Below are positions 12,556 to 28,125 of a stretch of 64,000 bases of DNA, one piece after another. Numbering within the stretch: position 1 is the stretch's first letter; each line of letters opens with the position of its first letter. The position numbers and the translations under genes are program-made. Origin of the DNA: Molossus alvarezi (Eukaryota; Chordata; Mammalia; Chiroptera; Molossidae); assembly GCA_037176705.1 (NCBI GenBank), contig CM073887.1, positions 58,365,001 through 58,429,000 on the forward strand, given 5' to 3'. The notes below the pieces were generated by a model. It searched no databases. It was not told the DNA's origin and worked only from the letters and a program-made list of their open reading frames with translations.

Positions 12556-12806
12556 GGCCCTTGCCGGTTTTGCTCAGCGGTTAGAGCGTCGGCCTGAGGT
12601 CCAGAGAGACCCGGGTTCAGTTCCCTCTAAGGGGGCACGTACCTCGGTTGCAGTTTGTCCCCAGCCCTGGTTGGTCGTGCGGGTGGCAACCACTCAATGT
12701 GTCCCTTTCATGTCGATGTTTCTCTCTCTCTCTCTCCCTCCCACTCTATCTGAAAAAAAAAAAAAGGAAAATGTCCTTGGATGAGGATAAAAAAAAAAAA
12801 AAAAAT
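12556..12806 (+). mobile_element. Ves SINE (long type)
   Basis: Head ttgccggttttgctcagcgg, tail gatgaggataaaaaaaaaaa. The next Ves copy follows within about 10 bp. Confidence 0.93.
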
Positions 12807-12811
12807 GGTAC

Positions 12812-12963
12812 CCAAGCCCTGAGCAGTGGTTAGAGCATCAGCCCTCAAAGTGAAGGGTTGTGGTTTGGATTCCCCATCAAGGACATGTACCTGGTTTGTA
12901 GGTTTGGTTCCTGGCCCTGGTCAGGGTCATGCAGGGGGCAACCAATATGTCTCTCTCACATCG

Positions 12964-12994
<31 letters not shown>

Positions 12995-13062
12995 GGTTCC
13001 ACTCTATCTAAAAATCAATGGAAAAATATCCTTGGGTGAGTATTAACAACAACAACAAAAAC
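12812..13062 (+). mobile_element. Ves SINE (long type, damaged head)
   Basis: Begins agccctgagcagtggttaga, with the usual gctcag box altered, then a CT-rich block and gtgagtattaacaacaacaa. Near-repeat ggtaccca/ggtatcca flanks it. Confidence 0.9.
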
Positions 13063-13282
13063 GGTATCCAGCCCTCTGCCAGCTTCTTCTCCATCAGTTG
13101 TTGGACCCAGAGCAGGGAAGTGAATAATCTGGGCTAGATTTAGAAGAGAACCATGTCTCCAAAATCAGGCTGTGTAACCCCACCCTCTAGGGAGAGAAAA
13201 GCTGATGAGGGAGGAGGAGGGGAGAGAATACATCTTGGTATTGAGGATTTGGGTTGTGTGGAGAATTTAGACCCACCTTGCA

Positions 13283-13770
13283 TTCAGTCACTCAACAGAC
13301 ATTTATTGGGCACTGCCTACATGCCTGCATTGTCCTAGGGTATACAGCAGGGAACAAAAACACAGTGTCCCTTTGTGGAACTGACATTCCAGCTGGGAGA
13401 CGGACAGCATGCAGGAGAAATAAGTAAAGTATAGTGGAAAACACTAAGGGAAAAAATAGAGCAGGAAATGGGATTAGAAATGAAGAATGCAAGTGAAAAG
13501 AGCCATCGGGGAAGGCCTCCCTGAGAAGGTGACATTTAAGCAGAGACCTGAAGGAAGTGAGGAAGGAGCCATGTAGGAATCTGGAGGAGGACATTTCAGG
13601 TTAAGGGACCAGCATGTGCAAAGGCCCTGAGGTGAGACTGTGCTTAATGCATTTGAGGAGCTGCAAGGAGGCCATGTAGCTGGAGCAGACTGATGGAGTG
13701 GAGGAGGGGAGGGGGGGAATGAAAGGAGATGTGGGCAGGGAGGTAAATGAGGTGGGGGGCACCTCTGCCA
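13283..13770 (-). mobile_element. L2 fragment
   Basis: Reverse-strand L2 text: cagacatttattgggcactg, cagggaacaaaaacacagtg, aggtgacatttaagcagaga, agcatgtgcaaaggccctga. Confidence 0.75.
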
Positions 13771-13782
13771 TTTAGTAACTCA

Positions 13783-14472
13783 GTAACTATTTTCTGTGGC
13801 TGCCATAACAAAGGACCACAGCCGGGTGGCTTTAAAACAACAGAAATGTATTCTCTCACAGTTCTGGAATCCAGGTGTCAGCAGGACCACGCTTTCTTGG
13901 AGACTCTGGATAGAATCCTTCCTTGCCTCTTCCTGGCTTCTGGTGGTGGCTGTTGACCCTTGGCATTCTTTGGATTGTGTCCTTTCAATCCTTACCTTCA
14001 TTGTCACATGGCCATCCTGTCCCCTGTGTATTTCTACCTTCACCTGGTATTTTTATCTTCTTTTTTTTTTTTTTTTTTGATATTTTGTTCAGATAGAGTG
14101 GGAGAGGGAGAGAGAGAGAGAGAAACATCGATGCAAAAGGTACACATCGAGTGGCCGCCACCCCCACAACCCAACCAGGGCCTGGGACAAACTGCCACCA
14201 AGGCACATGCCCCCAGCGGGAACCGAACCCGGGTCTCTCAGGACCGCAGGCCGACGCTCTGACCGCTGAGCCAAACCGGCCAGGGCTGGGCTATTTTTCT
14301 CTTCTTAAAAGGACACTCGTCATACTGGATTAGGGCCCACCTTCATGACCTCATTTTACTTAACTTGATGGTAGCTGCAAAGACCTTCTTTCCAAGTAAG
14401 GTCACATTTACAGTTCCTGGGGGTTAGGATTTCGACACATCTTTGGGGAGACACAATACATCCCACAACAGG
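13783..14472 (+). mobile_element. MLT1 LTR, split by a SINE
   Basis: Left part: ctgtggctgccataacaaag and ctctcacagttctggaatcc. Right part: tactggattagggcccacct to gacacaatacatcccacaac. A Ves SINE interrupts it at tcttctt, the same LTR position as in the copy at 3615-4217. Confidence 0.87.
14058..14287 (-). mobile_element. Ves SINE (long type) inside MLT1
   Basis: T-run, gatattttgttcagatagag, then head at the right (gagccaaaccggccagggc). Flanks tatttttatcttctt and tatttttctcttctt form an imperfect target duplication. Confidence 0.92.
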
Positions 14473-14477
14473 GACCT

Positions 14478-14620
14478 TGGACATGAGACTTGACCTGTCT
14501 GTGCCTCAGTTTTCCCACCCAGAGAATGGGAAGGATTATGTACCACCATTTGGGGTTCATGAGAGGATTAAATGAACCCAAGTAGGCTGAGTACCTGGCA
14601 CTGTGGGTGTCTGTTATTAT
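14478..14620 (+). mobile_element. MIR SINE, 3' part
   Basis: Contains ctgtgcctcagttttcccac, ggttcatgagaggattaaat and gtacctggcactgtgggtgt. Confidence 0.75.
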
Positions 14621-14929
14621 GCTGAGCAGCAGGTCACTGGGTCAGGGGTCCTAAGCCTATAGGGGAGCTGGGATGTGGGCGGAGCCTGAGATGGGGGCTG
14701 CCTTGGCAACCTACTCTGTCCTGTTGCTCTCCCCCAACCCACCACTCTGTTCCTATCCCCAGCCTGTTTCTTCAGATGGCCTAGACTTTTTCTTCTGTTG
14801 GCCATGGCAGGCTTCTGTCCTGCCATCTGTCTAGCCTTATTCTTCTGAGTGAATCCTTTCTTCCAGGGGCTGGCACCTTCGTTGTCCCCAGAACCTGTCA
14901 GTGTCTGTAATGATCACTTTTTGTTTGGT

Positions 14930-15285
14930 TGGCTGGTTTTCAATTGTTTTTATTGTTGGAAAATACACATAACATAACATTTGCCACCTTAACCATTTCT
15001 GAGTGTCCAGTTCCATGGCATTAAGTGCATTCCCACCATTGTGCCACCACCACCACCACCTCCAGAACTTCTCATCTTCCCGAACTGGAGCTCTGTCCCC
15101 ATCAAACACTAACACCCATCCCCCCACCCCTGACACCCACCATCCTGCTCCCTTTCTCTATGAGTTTGACTTCTAGGGACCTCATATAAGTGGAATCATA
15201 CACCATTTGTCCTTTGTGACTTCTTTATGTCACTTAACATAATGACACATGCAGCATGTGTCAGAATTCCCTTCCTGTTTAAGAT
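14930..15285 (-). mobile_element. Old L1 fragment
   Basis: Complement of an L1 3' region: acataacatttgccacctta, ctcatataagtggaatcata. It includes a short (CCA)n run near 15042. Confidence 0.75.
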
Positions 15286-15299
15286 AAAGTTGACTTTCT

Positions 15300-15830
15300 T
15301 TAAAAAAAAATTTTCATTGAAGTAAAATAAACATACAGAAAACCCCACAGAATCATAAGTGAGGAGCTTGATGGATTTTCACGTACAGAACACACCTGTG
15401 TGACCAGCACCCAGACCGGGAAACAGCACCTTCTCAGACCCAAGAAGCCCCCCTCCCCAAAAGGTTCCCCAGCTGGACCTCAAGCATCATCAACTAGTTT
15501 GCCTATTTTTGTGTTTTATATTTTGCATAAATGGAATCATACATATACAGTCTGTTCTGTCTGGCTTCCTGTGCATGACAACTCTGTAAGGTTTCATGTG
15601 ATGGGCAGCAGGCATTCACTGCACTGTATTCCACTCATTTATCCTCTTTCCTGTTCCTAAGGATTCAGATCGTCCCCAGTTTAGGGAGATCGTGAAGATC
15701 ACTCTGAACATTCCTACACACGCCTTTGGCTTGTGCTGGTCACACTCCCAGGAATGGGATTTCCAGGTGGCGGTGAAGGTACATGATTAACTTTAGTAGG
15801 AAATCCCAACCCATTTTTCAAAATGGTTGT
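15300..15830 (-). mobile_element. Old L1 fragment, second piece
   Basis: Contains ttcattgaagtaaaataaac, ataaatggaatcatacatat and attccactcatttatcctct, the reverse of another L1 3' region abutting the first. Confidence 0.7.
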
Positions 15831-15837
15831 ACTATGA

Positions 15838-16302
15838 ATTATGGGTTGAATTGTGTCCCCCCAAAAGAGAAATTTGTATGTTGAAGACCTAACCCCCAAT
15901 GCATCAGAATATGACCTTATTTGGAAATGGGGTCATTGTGAAAGTAATTAGTTACAGTAAAACAAGGTCATTAGGATGGGCTCTAATCCAGTGTGATCGG
16001 TGTCTTTGTAAAAAGAGGAAATTTGGACACAGACATGCACAACAGGGAGAACGTCGAGTGAAAATGGAGGTGGACACCAGGGTGATGCCTCTACAAGCCA
16101 TAGGACACCAGAAATTGTCAGCAAACCTGTAGATGAGGGAGGGTTCTGGCAGATTCTCCCTCACAGACTCCGGAAGGAAGCAACCCTGCCAACACCTTGA
16201 GCTTGGACTTCAGGCCTTCAGAGCTGTGAGGCAATACATTTCTATTGCTTCATGCCGCCCAGTTTGTGGCTCTGTTAGCGGCCACAGGAAACTCACACAC
16301 CA
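15838..16302 (-). mobile_element. MLT1 LTR
   Basis: This is the complement of the MLT1 consensus: attatgggttgaattgtgtc at the left, tgaccttatttggaaatggg, ggacacagacatgcacaaca, and cacaggaaactcacacacca at the right. Confidence 0.85.
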
Positions 16303-17000
16303 TGTCACCCTCCCATCAGCAGCATGCGAGTGTTTCAGGTCCGCCACAGATTCACCTGACGACAGAGGGCCAGTGATGCTTCCAGTTACTGATCGGAACT
16401 GCTCTCTGATGATTATCTGCAGTACTTTTGAGAAACGATCTTAATCAGAAGGGGGCAATGTAAACAGTAATATAAATGGAGCCACTTTAAATCGGGGCCA
16501 GAGCTGCTGTGCCAGCGGAACTGCCTTGAAGGTCTTGTACCTCGAACTTGGGGATGTTGAAAAGAGGACGACCTTGTTTCCCCAAAGCACTGTTTGCAAA
16601 GGTGTCAAGAAAACAGATATTGTGACTACTGGACTGATGTCCTCTAGGAAACTTAATAACACCTTCTTCTACACAAGATAGAAAATATCATCTCTCCCCC
16701 CAAACTTCGCTCTAACTGTACCACAGAGCAAACCAATAAACACTTCTATCCCTCAAGATTGAGGGATTTATAACAAAAAAAGGGGGCTTTGTAGCCAAGC
16801 CCCTTGTGATTTTAATACCCCCAGTATTTTTGTCAGCTAGAATTAAATAATTAAATTCTTAATTAGAATACAGGTGTAGGCTTTCATTGTTTCAATTGCT
16901 TCGGTTATTGCATAGAGTCAGACTAAGAAAGCACATTAGTCATGTTCTGAAGGGCTGCCTGTAAAGCACGTTCCAGGAGAAATGTTTAAAAGTACACTTT

Positions 17001-17100
17001 GGCCCTGGCCAGTTTGGCTCAGCGGTTGAGCATCTGCCTGTGGACCAGAGAGTCCCAGGTTCGGTTCCCACTAGGGGCATGTGCCACAAAAAATAAAAAA
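17001..17100 (+). mobile_element. Truncated Ves SINE
   Basis: The head and B-box region (ctggccagtttggctcagcg to ggttcggttcccactagggg) pass directly into an A-rich tail; the middle and CT-rich block are absent. Only about 100 bp. Confidence 0.9.
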
Positions 17101-17396
17101 TAAATTTGCCTGAGAGAATAGAAAAATACAACTAGTCAAGCACAAAACAAGGACAGTTTAGACAATGGTAATAGTCACAAGATGTCTAGCTTCTGCTTTA
17201 AAGATAACGTCACTGGTGCACAATTATGAGGTATTTTGTAGGATCTCAGTTCTTCAGCATCCCTTGTTCTCACAATATAATTTTGTGTTGCTGATATATT
17301 GTTTCTTTGTCAAGCAGGTGATGATAACTCCTGGGCCACAGGAGAATTGTTAAGTTTGTTTTGCAGGAGTAAATGCCTTTAAGAAAGTTGCAACCT

Positions 17397-17643
17397 GCCC
17401 TGGCTGGTTTTGCTCAGTGGTTAGAACATTGGCCCACAGACCAAAGGGTCACGGGTTCAATTCTGGTTGAGGGCGCACACCTCAGTTGCAGTTCGGTCCC
17501 AGCCTTAGTCGGGGTCGTGCGGGGGCAACCAATTGATGTGTCTCTCTCGCATCGATGTTTCTTTCTCTCTCCCTCTTCTTCTCTTCCTTCCACTCTGTCT
17601 GAAAAATGAATGGGAAAATATCCATGGGTGAGGATTTAAAAAA
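17397..17643 (+). mobile_element. Ves SINE (long type)
   Basis: Head ctggctggttttgctcagtg, tail gtgaggatttaaaaaagttt. Confidence 0.93.
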
Positions 17644-18335
17644 GTTTCCACCAGATGCTGACGCCCAGGAGTCCGATACACAAAAGCCTTATCTATGACT
17701 AAAGAAACAGACTTCTCTCTCAGCTCCCTGAAACTTACCCTCCCGGGCTCCTTAAGCTGCATAAAAACTGCCTGCTTTTGCTTTGGGGGATAAACTGGAG
17801 AGATCTTGCTCTCCTGTCTGCTTTGGCTAAAATGAGTAATCCTTTCTCTATCACAAGCCGTGTCTCTACGTTTTGGCCTCCTAGCGCATCAGGTACATGA
17901 ACCTGAATTTTGGAGGTGATTCAGTAACAACCTGGCAATGTCTGTCTGTCTGTCTCTCTCTTTAATTTACAGAAATTTAGTATACGTCTGGTTAGTGACT
18001 GGGGAAGGCAGTGCTGTTGGGCTGGCAGGCTCAAAGGTGCATCTCTGCATAAGCACAAACTCCTCAATCCAACCATCCCCCAAATTGAGCCCAAGACAGA
18101 TTGGGGAGGGTCTGGGTGCCCTATAGAAATGTTGCCCCTTCTACCAATTTGCTTCCTTTACACAGAAGCTCTTTAAAATAGGATTCCACATATAAAGTAC
18201 CTATTGACACTTCTGCAGAAAGACATTCACTCCAGGAAAGAGAGAGAATGGTCATTTTCTCCCCATGGAAAGTTCTTCCCTGGTGAATCAGTGGTTCTCA
18301 ATGCTCAACCCTGACAGCACATCACAATACTTAAG

Positions 18336-18745
18336 AAGATATGCAAGACAGAGATGCATGATAGCCCCAAATAGAAACAACCAATGTCCCTCATGAGAAG
18401 AATGATACAGGTTGTGGCGCATGCGCGCAATGCAATAGTAATACGCTGCAGGTACACACTGGAAAGCATTATGCTGAGTGAAAGAAGCCAGCACTGGGAT
18501 ATGTACAGGATGATTCTATTCATTTGAAACTCTAGAGGAAGCAAAACTAATCTACACAGACAGAAAGATTAGTCGGTGTCTAGGTCTGGAGGTGGAGATT
18601 GACTGCACAGGGGTATGAGGGATGCTTTGGGGTGATGGAAATGTGGCTACGTGTTGTAAATGTTTGTCAGAACACACTGAAATGTACACTTTTACTGTAT
18701 GTAAATTATACCTTAATATAGTTGATTTTTTCAAATATATAGACA
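18336..18745 (+). mobile_element. Old L1, 3' end
   Basis: Contains gaaagcattatgctgagtga, ccagcactgggatatgtaca and gtaaattataccttaatata, a typical sense L1M 3' end. Confidence 0.8.
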
Positions 18746-19029
18746 TGCAGGATCCACCGGAGACCAATTATCAAATCTTCTGGGCCAGGGCCTGGCCAAC
18801 CGTATTATTTGGAAGTTCTCCAGGTGGTAATTATTTGCAGGCAAGGATGTGAACCACTTAGTCTTTCTCGTGTTAGCCTTTCTGCTGGGCAACAGCAGCA
18901 CTGAATATGCTTTTAAAGGTGAGCTTTTAAAGCCATATGTGGGAGCCCCACATTCTGCAGATGCCGCAGAGCTGGTGACCCACCAGAAGGCGCTCCCTCC
19001 TCTGGCTGCCGAAGCTAAGGCTCCCCCAG

Positions 19030-19235
19030 CACAGGCTCTGGGGCCTGGCTGCCTGGTTCAAATCCCCCTGCCACTGTCTACTTTCGTGACCTTGGGCTGG
19101 CAATTTTGTCTTTCTGGGCCCCCGTTTCCTTAATTATAAAATGGGCATGATGATAACATAGGGGTGTCATGAAGATTAAATGAGCTATTATAAATAATGT
19201 GCTTAGAAGGCTCCTTAGCACACAGTAAGTACTCT
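19030..19235 (+). mobile_element. MIR SINE
   Basis: Contains ctggctgcctggttcaaatc, gtgaccttgggctggcaatt and aattataaaatgggcatgat, ending in a cttagcacacagtaagtact signature. Confidence 0.85.
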
Positions 19236-19728
19236 GTGAGTCCTCTCTCTCTCTCTCCCTCCCTCCCTCCCTCCTTTTACTTCCTTCTTGCCACAGTGTT
19301 CTCTTCTCCATATCAGAGAAGAATGTTCCGTTTGTGGACTTCTCTCCCCTTGAAAACTGAGCTGGGCACTTCCTGGAATTTTGTGTGGCTGACATTGAGG
19401 AAGCAGAACACAGAGGATGAAAATGCTTGAGGAAAAGGCTCACAGCCCTGCTGTCTGGCTTGGTGATTTAAACCAGCCGTCAGACCCTGCACCTCTTCTA
19501 AGGGAGGGTGACTGTGTCAGGGGAAAAAGAAGGAACCAGGGGTTCACTCCTTCATTTCCATGAGCTTTGTTTTTACTGCCTCCTCCTGGAGTCTCCTGAG
19601 AGTCATGCTGGTTTCCAGTTCCTGTGAGGAGTGCAGTTAGGAGGGGGGCTTTGACCTTTCAATGGCACCCCTGGGTCCCCCACAACTGGTCGATCCTGTG
19701 CTCCATTTTCCTCTCTGGGCTGCCATAG

Positions 19729-21185
<1,457 letters not shown>

Positions 21186-21365
21186 TGAGACCCAGGTATT
21201 GACATCCCAGGCCACAGTCACAGAGTTGCGCATGCAGTTTGGAGACAGATGAGGCAAGGGTTATAATGGGAGGAGAAAGAGGACTGAACAGGTAGTCCCA
21301 ACTTTTAGCAACCAGAATCCAGAATAAGATAGTAAAACTTCTGGGATAAAGCCAAGATAGGACAT

Positions 21366-21532
21366 CGCATAATGGTTACAAGCTCTAGAACCAGACTTAG
21401 GTTTACATCCCAGCTCTGCCACCTCCTAGCAATGCACCTACCTCACCGGGCTATTGGGATTTCAGTGAGCTAATCCAAGCTAAGTCACTTAGGAAGAGCA
21501 GTGCCTGACACACAGTGAGCACACATGTTTAT
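21366..21532 (+). mobile_element. MIR SINE
   Basis: Contains tggttacaagctctagaacc, ttacatcccagctctgccac and gcctgacacacagtgagcac. In intron 8. Confidence 0.8.
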
Positions 21533-22110
21533 TTGCTCAGCCATTCAAAAAACACTTGAGTGGCACCCACTGTGTGCCAGGCACTGTTCTAGGCACTAAA
21601 TATATCGCAGTGAACAAAACAGACCAAATCCCTGCCCACAGGGCTCTTATATTCTAGTGAGAAAGACAGAAAATAAACAAGGACATATACTGTTGGGTGC
21701 TGCCACATACCAAGAAGAAAAATAAAACAGAGTAGGAGACAGAAAACGGTCAGAGGAGGCAGGGCGATCAGAGGGGATCTTTCTGAGGAGGTGACATCTG
21801 AGCAGAGACCTGGAGGAAGTGAAGAAGGAGGCATGTGGGTATCTAGAGGAAGGGCATTCCAGGCAGGGGGAACAGCCGGCGCAAAGGCCCTGAGCTAGGG
21901 AGTTGAATCACAGCGAGGAAGCCAGTGTGGCTGGAGCCAGGCGAAGGGGAGAGGAAGGCGGGGAGGTGGCGGGGGCTAGATCAGGCAGAGCCTTATAAGC
22001 TATGGTAAGGATGTTGGTTTTTATTTTGAGGGAGGTGAGGATAATTTGGCCATTACTACTTTTGCTGAAGTGAGGCTGGGAGTCAGAAATAACTGAGCGG
22101 CACATTTCTG
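21533..22110 (-). mobile_element. L2 copy
   Basis: Long reverse-strand L2: actgtgtgccaggcactgtt, cttatattctagtgagaaag, gaggtgacatctgagcagag, gcaaaggccctgagctaggg, atcaggcagagccttataag. Fills much of intron 8 (21169-22238). Confidence 0.85.
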
Positions 22111-22210
22111 GCTGATAGAGCAGTCACCATCAGCACGGGGAGGTGGTTGGGCAGACCCTTCCCCTGTCTGTCCAAGGAAAGCCATCCCCGGAGAGTCCTC
22201 CAAGCACTAG

Positions 22211-23409
<1,199 letters not shown>

Positions 23410-23623
23410 TGAAGGCTGGGCACCAGGTTGCCTGGGTTTACGTCTCAATTCTGCCCCTTTGCACCTGTGTGTTTTGGGCAGATGACATGATGATGGGAAT
23501 AACAGCAGTGCCTGTCTTCTAATATTGTTGGGAGGATTAGACTAAATGATCCACAGTAAGCATTTAGAACAGCACCTGGCAAAAAAAATAAGCTCCCAGT
23601 AATGTTGCCTGACATTATTCATT

Positions 23624-23685
23624 CATTATTCATGATATTATTATTCATTCATTATTCATGATGATAATATTATTCATTAGGACTC
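23624..23685. repeat. Short tandem duplication of ATTATTCATTC-rich sequence
   Basis: The block cattcattattcatgat occurs twice, separated by attattattcatt, followed by further ATT units. Confidence 0.85.
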
Positions 23686-23689
23686 ATTA

Positions 23690-23975
23690 AGTGGCTGCTC
23701 TTATTAGTTGCCCAGTTGTGAACAAGACAGAGACCACATTCCTCCCACATGGAGATTGCCATTTAGTGTAACAAATGGATATTAAACAGATCATTACACA
23801 AATAAACCTGTCATGATAATGGCACTGCGGAGGAGACGCCCTGGGCTTGGCCAGCCTTGGGCGAGTAGGTATGATCAGGGAGGCCTTCTTGGAGGAGGTG
23901 ACATTGGAGCTGAGAACTAAAGGCTGAAAAGGAGTTCACCCTGGCAGTGAAAGCAGAGAAAAGCATGTAGAAGGC
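23690..23975 (-). mobile_element. L2 fragment
   Basis: Contains gtgaacaagacagagaccac, gatcagggaggccttcttgg and gtgacattggagctgagaac. Confidence 0.65.
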
Positions 23976-25085
23976 TGTGTTTAGACCGTTGCCATTCGTT
24001 ATCACAAAGGGCAGAGTTCACAGTGGGAGGAGACACCTACCCTTTTCCTGCTTACCCCTCTTGATTGAGACTGTGTTGCTTTTGACCTTCTCCAAGGAGA
24101 ATATCTTAGTTTTTGAAATAGTTTTTAAAATGCCAAAGATGACCGAGGTGGTAAGACAGTATCTAGCCAGAGGAGATAACACAAGACACAGAAGGAAGAA
24201 AGCATTTAGGCTGATGGGGGAACTGTGTGGCTGGAACGAGAGGGAGAAAGGATATGGGGGGCAGTGAGGAAGGAAAAGAAGGGGAGAATTGAATATATAC
24301 ACATATTTCTAATCCACTGGCGCCAACTATTTTATACTGTGATTTTTTTCACTCCGAGTGAAAAAATCACCTTACTGTTGAGTTTTGACAGAATTTCCAT
24401 TGCAGTCTCGTACTCCGTAAGGGTGGCTACACTCGAGTTGCTTAGCTATGGCTCTATTATATGGTGTTTGAGCTGTTTCCAATGTTTGCTCTTACGAGGA
24501 GCACTGCTGTGAACATTATGTACAATTACTACCCCCACCCTTTTGGCATGTTTCCTTGGGAATAATTATAGGATCAAAGATATTAACAGCTTTTCAACTC
24601 ATTATTCACAGAGCACTTCTGAGTTTCAAAAACACTGAACCCATTTATAAACCTGCCAAATACCCATACATTCACAGATTCCCCACCCCGGCCATTGCGT
24701 CTTACCCAGTTCATTTCCTTTCCCAGCGAAGTTGATTTGTAATGGTACCTTAATGCTTGTTTTCATTTACATTCTTAATCTCTAGCAGAACACTCTTTCC
24801 CTTGATGATAAACTAGTTCTATTCCCACGTGTGGATACACCTGTCTCTGTCCTCCCAGCAAGCTCAAGGATCATAAGCACTCCATCAACATTCATTGCAT
24901 TTGATTGTCATGTCTGTCCTTGATGTTTTACAAATTAGGTTGCCTCCATTTTTAAAATCTGTTGTGTTGTATTTTGATAGGTAATCTTTTTTGTTCATAC
25001 CACATTTATTAAGTGACAGGCACTTGATCCCCAAGTCAGGATTTCTTCTGTGAATAAGACTAGATACCTGTTCTTAATGAACAGA

Positions 25086-25590
25086 GAGATGTTATTTTTC
25101 CTTAATTGTTGAGAAAGATGAAAAATGATATTACCCAATGTCAGCAAGGATGTGGGGAAATGGATATTGTTATATGCCATTGGAAGAAGTATGATTTGCA
25201 GTGTATGGTTTGGCATTATTTAAATAATTTGAAATTATTTAATTCTAGAGGTTTCTGTTCTTTGACCTAGCATTTCCACTTCAAAGCATTTCTTCATATA
25301 TGTAGAAGATGTATGTATGGCTTCTTCTCAGCAGCATTGTTTCTGGTGTTCAAAAAAGTAAAACCCAGAAACAACACACATGTCCAAATATGGGAAGATA
25401 GTTAAAGATAGTATAGTGTTTACATACAGAGGAGTACTATGCAGCCAGGAAAAAGAACAAGATTACTACTGGCATGGAAAGATGCTTGGGATACATTTAT
25501 CAGTGTAAAAAGCAAGTTGCGCAACATTATGTAAAATGTATGATCCCATTTTAAAGACACTATTAAGGAGTATATTAATGTAAGAAATGT
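25086..25590 (+). mobile_element. Old L1 fragment
   Basis: Contains cagcaaggatgtggggaaat, tgacctagcatttccacttc and gagtactatgcagccaggaa, diagnostic of the sense L1 ORF2/3' region, heavily decayed. Confidence 0.8.
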
Positions 25591-26311
25591 CCAAAGCTGT
25601 AGAGAATTTTTGTAAGAGTTTATTTGAGCCAAATTGATGACATTGCCAGGAAGTAAAACCTCAAATGCTCTGAAGAATGACAATTTGCAGCTTCTTTTAT
25701 ACATTTGAGATTAAGGAGGGAAAGTAAGGAAGATTACATGAGGGTGAGAGAAAGCAAGGTGGGGATTGGATTACAGGATAGTTAAGATAATGTGCTCCTT
25801 TGAAAGTGGTTATGCCTCCATTGGGTCTGAGAAAGATGTATTTCAAAGGTCTGTTAACCTAGATGCACAGAAGTGATGCACAGGGCTTGCTTAAGGCAAA
25901 GAAAAATCTTTTACAAAAACTATATGCCTGGGGTGTGACTACCCTCCATGATCTGCCCAGTTAGGAATTTATGATCAGATCACCCTGTGAGGTTGCTTTT
26001 GATTAGATTTATTACAGGGCGCTTTTCTTCTCCACAGTGTAAGAAGTACTTAAAAGATGTGGAAATTGGAGGATTGGAAGGGATTTTCATGTTTTACGTG
26101 ATATATTTTCTGGGATGTGCGAATTAGTGACATGTGTTACTTTTGAAATCAGAAAAGTAATTGGGTAAATCTAAAATTACGTAAAAGTAATGGAGACTAA
26201 TTATAAGGAATTTCATGGCTATATAGGGCAGGGAAGAATTTGATGGAAAAGCAAAGAAAGCTTCATGGAGGAGGCATTTCTAAACTGAGTTTTACGTGGG
26301 ATGGGGAGAGT

Positions 26312-26676
26312 GTGTTAGTTCTCTAGGGCCACCGTAGTAAAATAGCACACTAGGTGGTTTAAACAACAGATATTTATTTCCTCACAGTTTTGGAGGCATC
26401 AACAGGGTTGGTTTCTTCAGAGGTCCCTCTCCTTGCTTGAAAATTGTCCTTTTCTCCCTGTGTCTTCACATCAACTTCCCTCTGTGTGTCTGTGTCCTAA
26501 TCTCCTCTTCCTATAGGAACACCAGTCATATTGGATTAGGGCCCAACCTAATGACCTCATTTTAATTTAATCACCTCTTTAAAGGCCTGTCTCCAAATAT
26601 ATTACATTCTGAGGTCCTGAGGGTTAGGACTTCGACATATGGATTTTGTAGGACACCACAGTTCAGCCCATAACAG
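26312..26676 (+). mobile_element. MLT1 LTR
   Basis: From tgttagttctctagggccac through catattggattagggcccaa to cacagttcagcccataacag. Uninterrupted solo LTR. Confidence 0.9.
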
Positions 26677-27317
26677 GGGCTGATCCAGGAAACCATGAGA
26701 GATATTCACAGGGAGTTTGTCTGTGGGAGACCCTGCTCTTGAATTTGTAGTTGACGTAAGACAACATGCTCCTTGGAGGACCCAGGTTTCAGGCTGGCAT
26801 TCGATAAACGTGATAAACGGACGACAAGGATCTGTGGTAGGAAGCTGTCAAGCTAACTAGGACCTGACGGTGTTCTACGGTGCCTATTGAGAAAGCAGGT
26901 GACTTTCAGCTTTCCAAAAGGATTCAAAACACAGGCCAGTCACCTGATCTGCTGGGACCAAGTTTGCTACCAACAAACCCACCAAAATTCAGTTTCTTTA
27001 CCTGGCAGCTCAAAAACGCACAGGAAGGGGCCCCCATCCTAGCCAGTGGTTTCCTACACCACCCGGAAAGAGCCCTCCAGAATTCCAGGGTCCTGACAAG
27101 GAATTCTCTTCACCTTTTTGATTTCTGTAAAAAATAAAATAATAATAATAATAGCAGTTCTAATGAAATGTCAGATCAGTAGACAAACACATTGTAAAGT
27201 GGCCTAATTTATGATTGATGAACTTACAGGACTTGAGTCATTTGTAGGGAAAGTTGAAACTACGATCACACCACCATTTCTTTAGAAAAATCAGACTCTA
27301 ATGACCTAAGTTCCATG

Positions 27318-27784
27318 TGGGCTGCCTTGGTTTCCTGGGGCTGCCCGCACAGAGCACCATAAACTCCACAAACTGGGCGGCTTGAGACAATAGGAATGTG
27401 TTCTCTCTCAGTCTGGAGGCTGGGAGTCCATGCCGAAGTCAAGGTGCTGGCAGGGCCGTGCTTGCTCGGAAGGCTCCGAGGGAGAATCTGTTTCATGCCT
27501 TTCTCTTAGCTTCTGGTGTTGTCAGCAATCCTTGGCAATCTTTCGTACATGCGTCACTTCAATCTCTGCCTCTTTTGTCACATGGTCTCCTGTAAGTCTC
27601 TGTGTCTCTTCTCCTCTTGTAAGGACACTAGTCATTGGATTGAGGGCCCACTCTAATTGAGTCTGACCTCATCTTAACATGATTACATCTGCAAAGACCC
27701 TATTTCCAGATAAGGTCACATTCACAGGTGCTAGGGGTTAGGACTTCAACACATCTCTTTGAGGGACACAGTTCAACCCATGAC
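27318..27784 (+). mobile_element. MLT1 LTR
   Basis: From ctgccttggtttcctggggc through gattgagggcccactctaat to gacacagttcaacccatgac. Solo LTR. Confidence 0.87.
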
Positions 27785-28125
27785 TTGAGCAGCACCTATT
27801 TCAATTTACAGAGAATTTTAAGGGCATCTAAATTGCCCAAAATCCCCAGATTAAGCTCGATGGTGACATACTGCTGTCCTCACCCTGGAACTTTACACAC
27901 TGGTGCTGGCCTCCTCTGGCTCTTGACCCCTTGAATATGACTTGTCTGACCTGAGATGTGTTTCATAATAATATACCAGACTTGAAAAACTTAGTACCCA
28001 TAAAAAGAGTGTAAAATCTCTCCAATATATTTCTATATTGATTTCATATTGAAATGATAATATTTTGGAAATATTGAGTTTCATAAAGTATCTTATTAAA
28101 ATTATTTTTAAATTTTAAGGATTGA

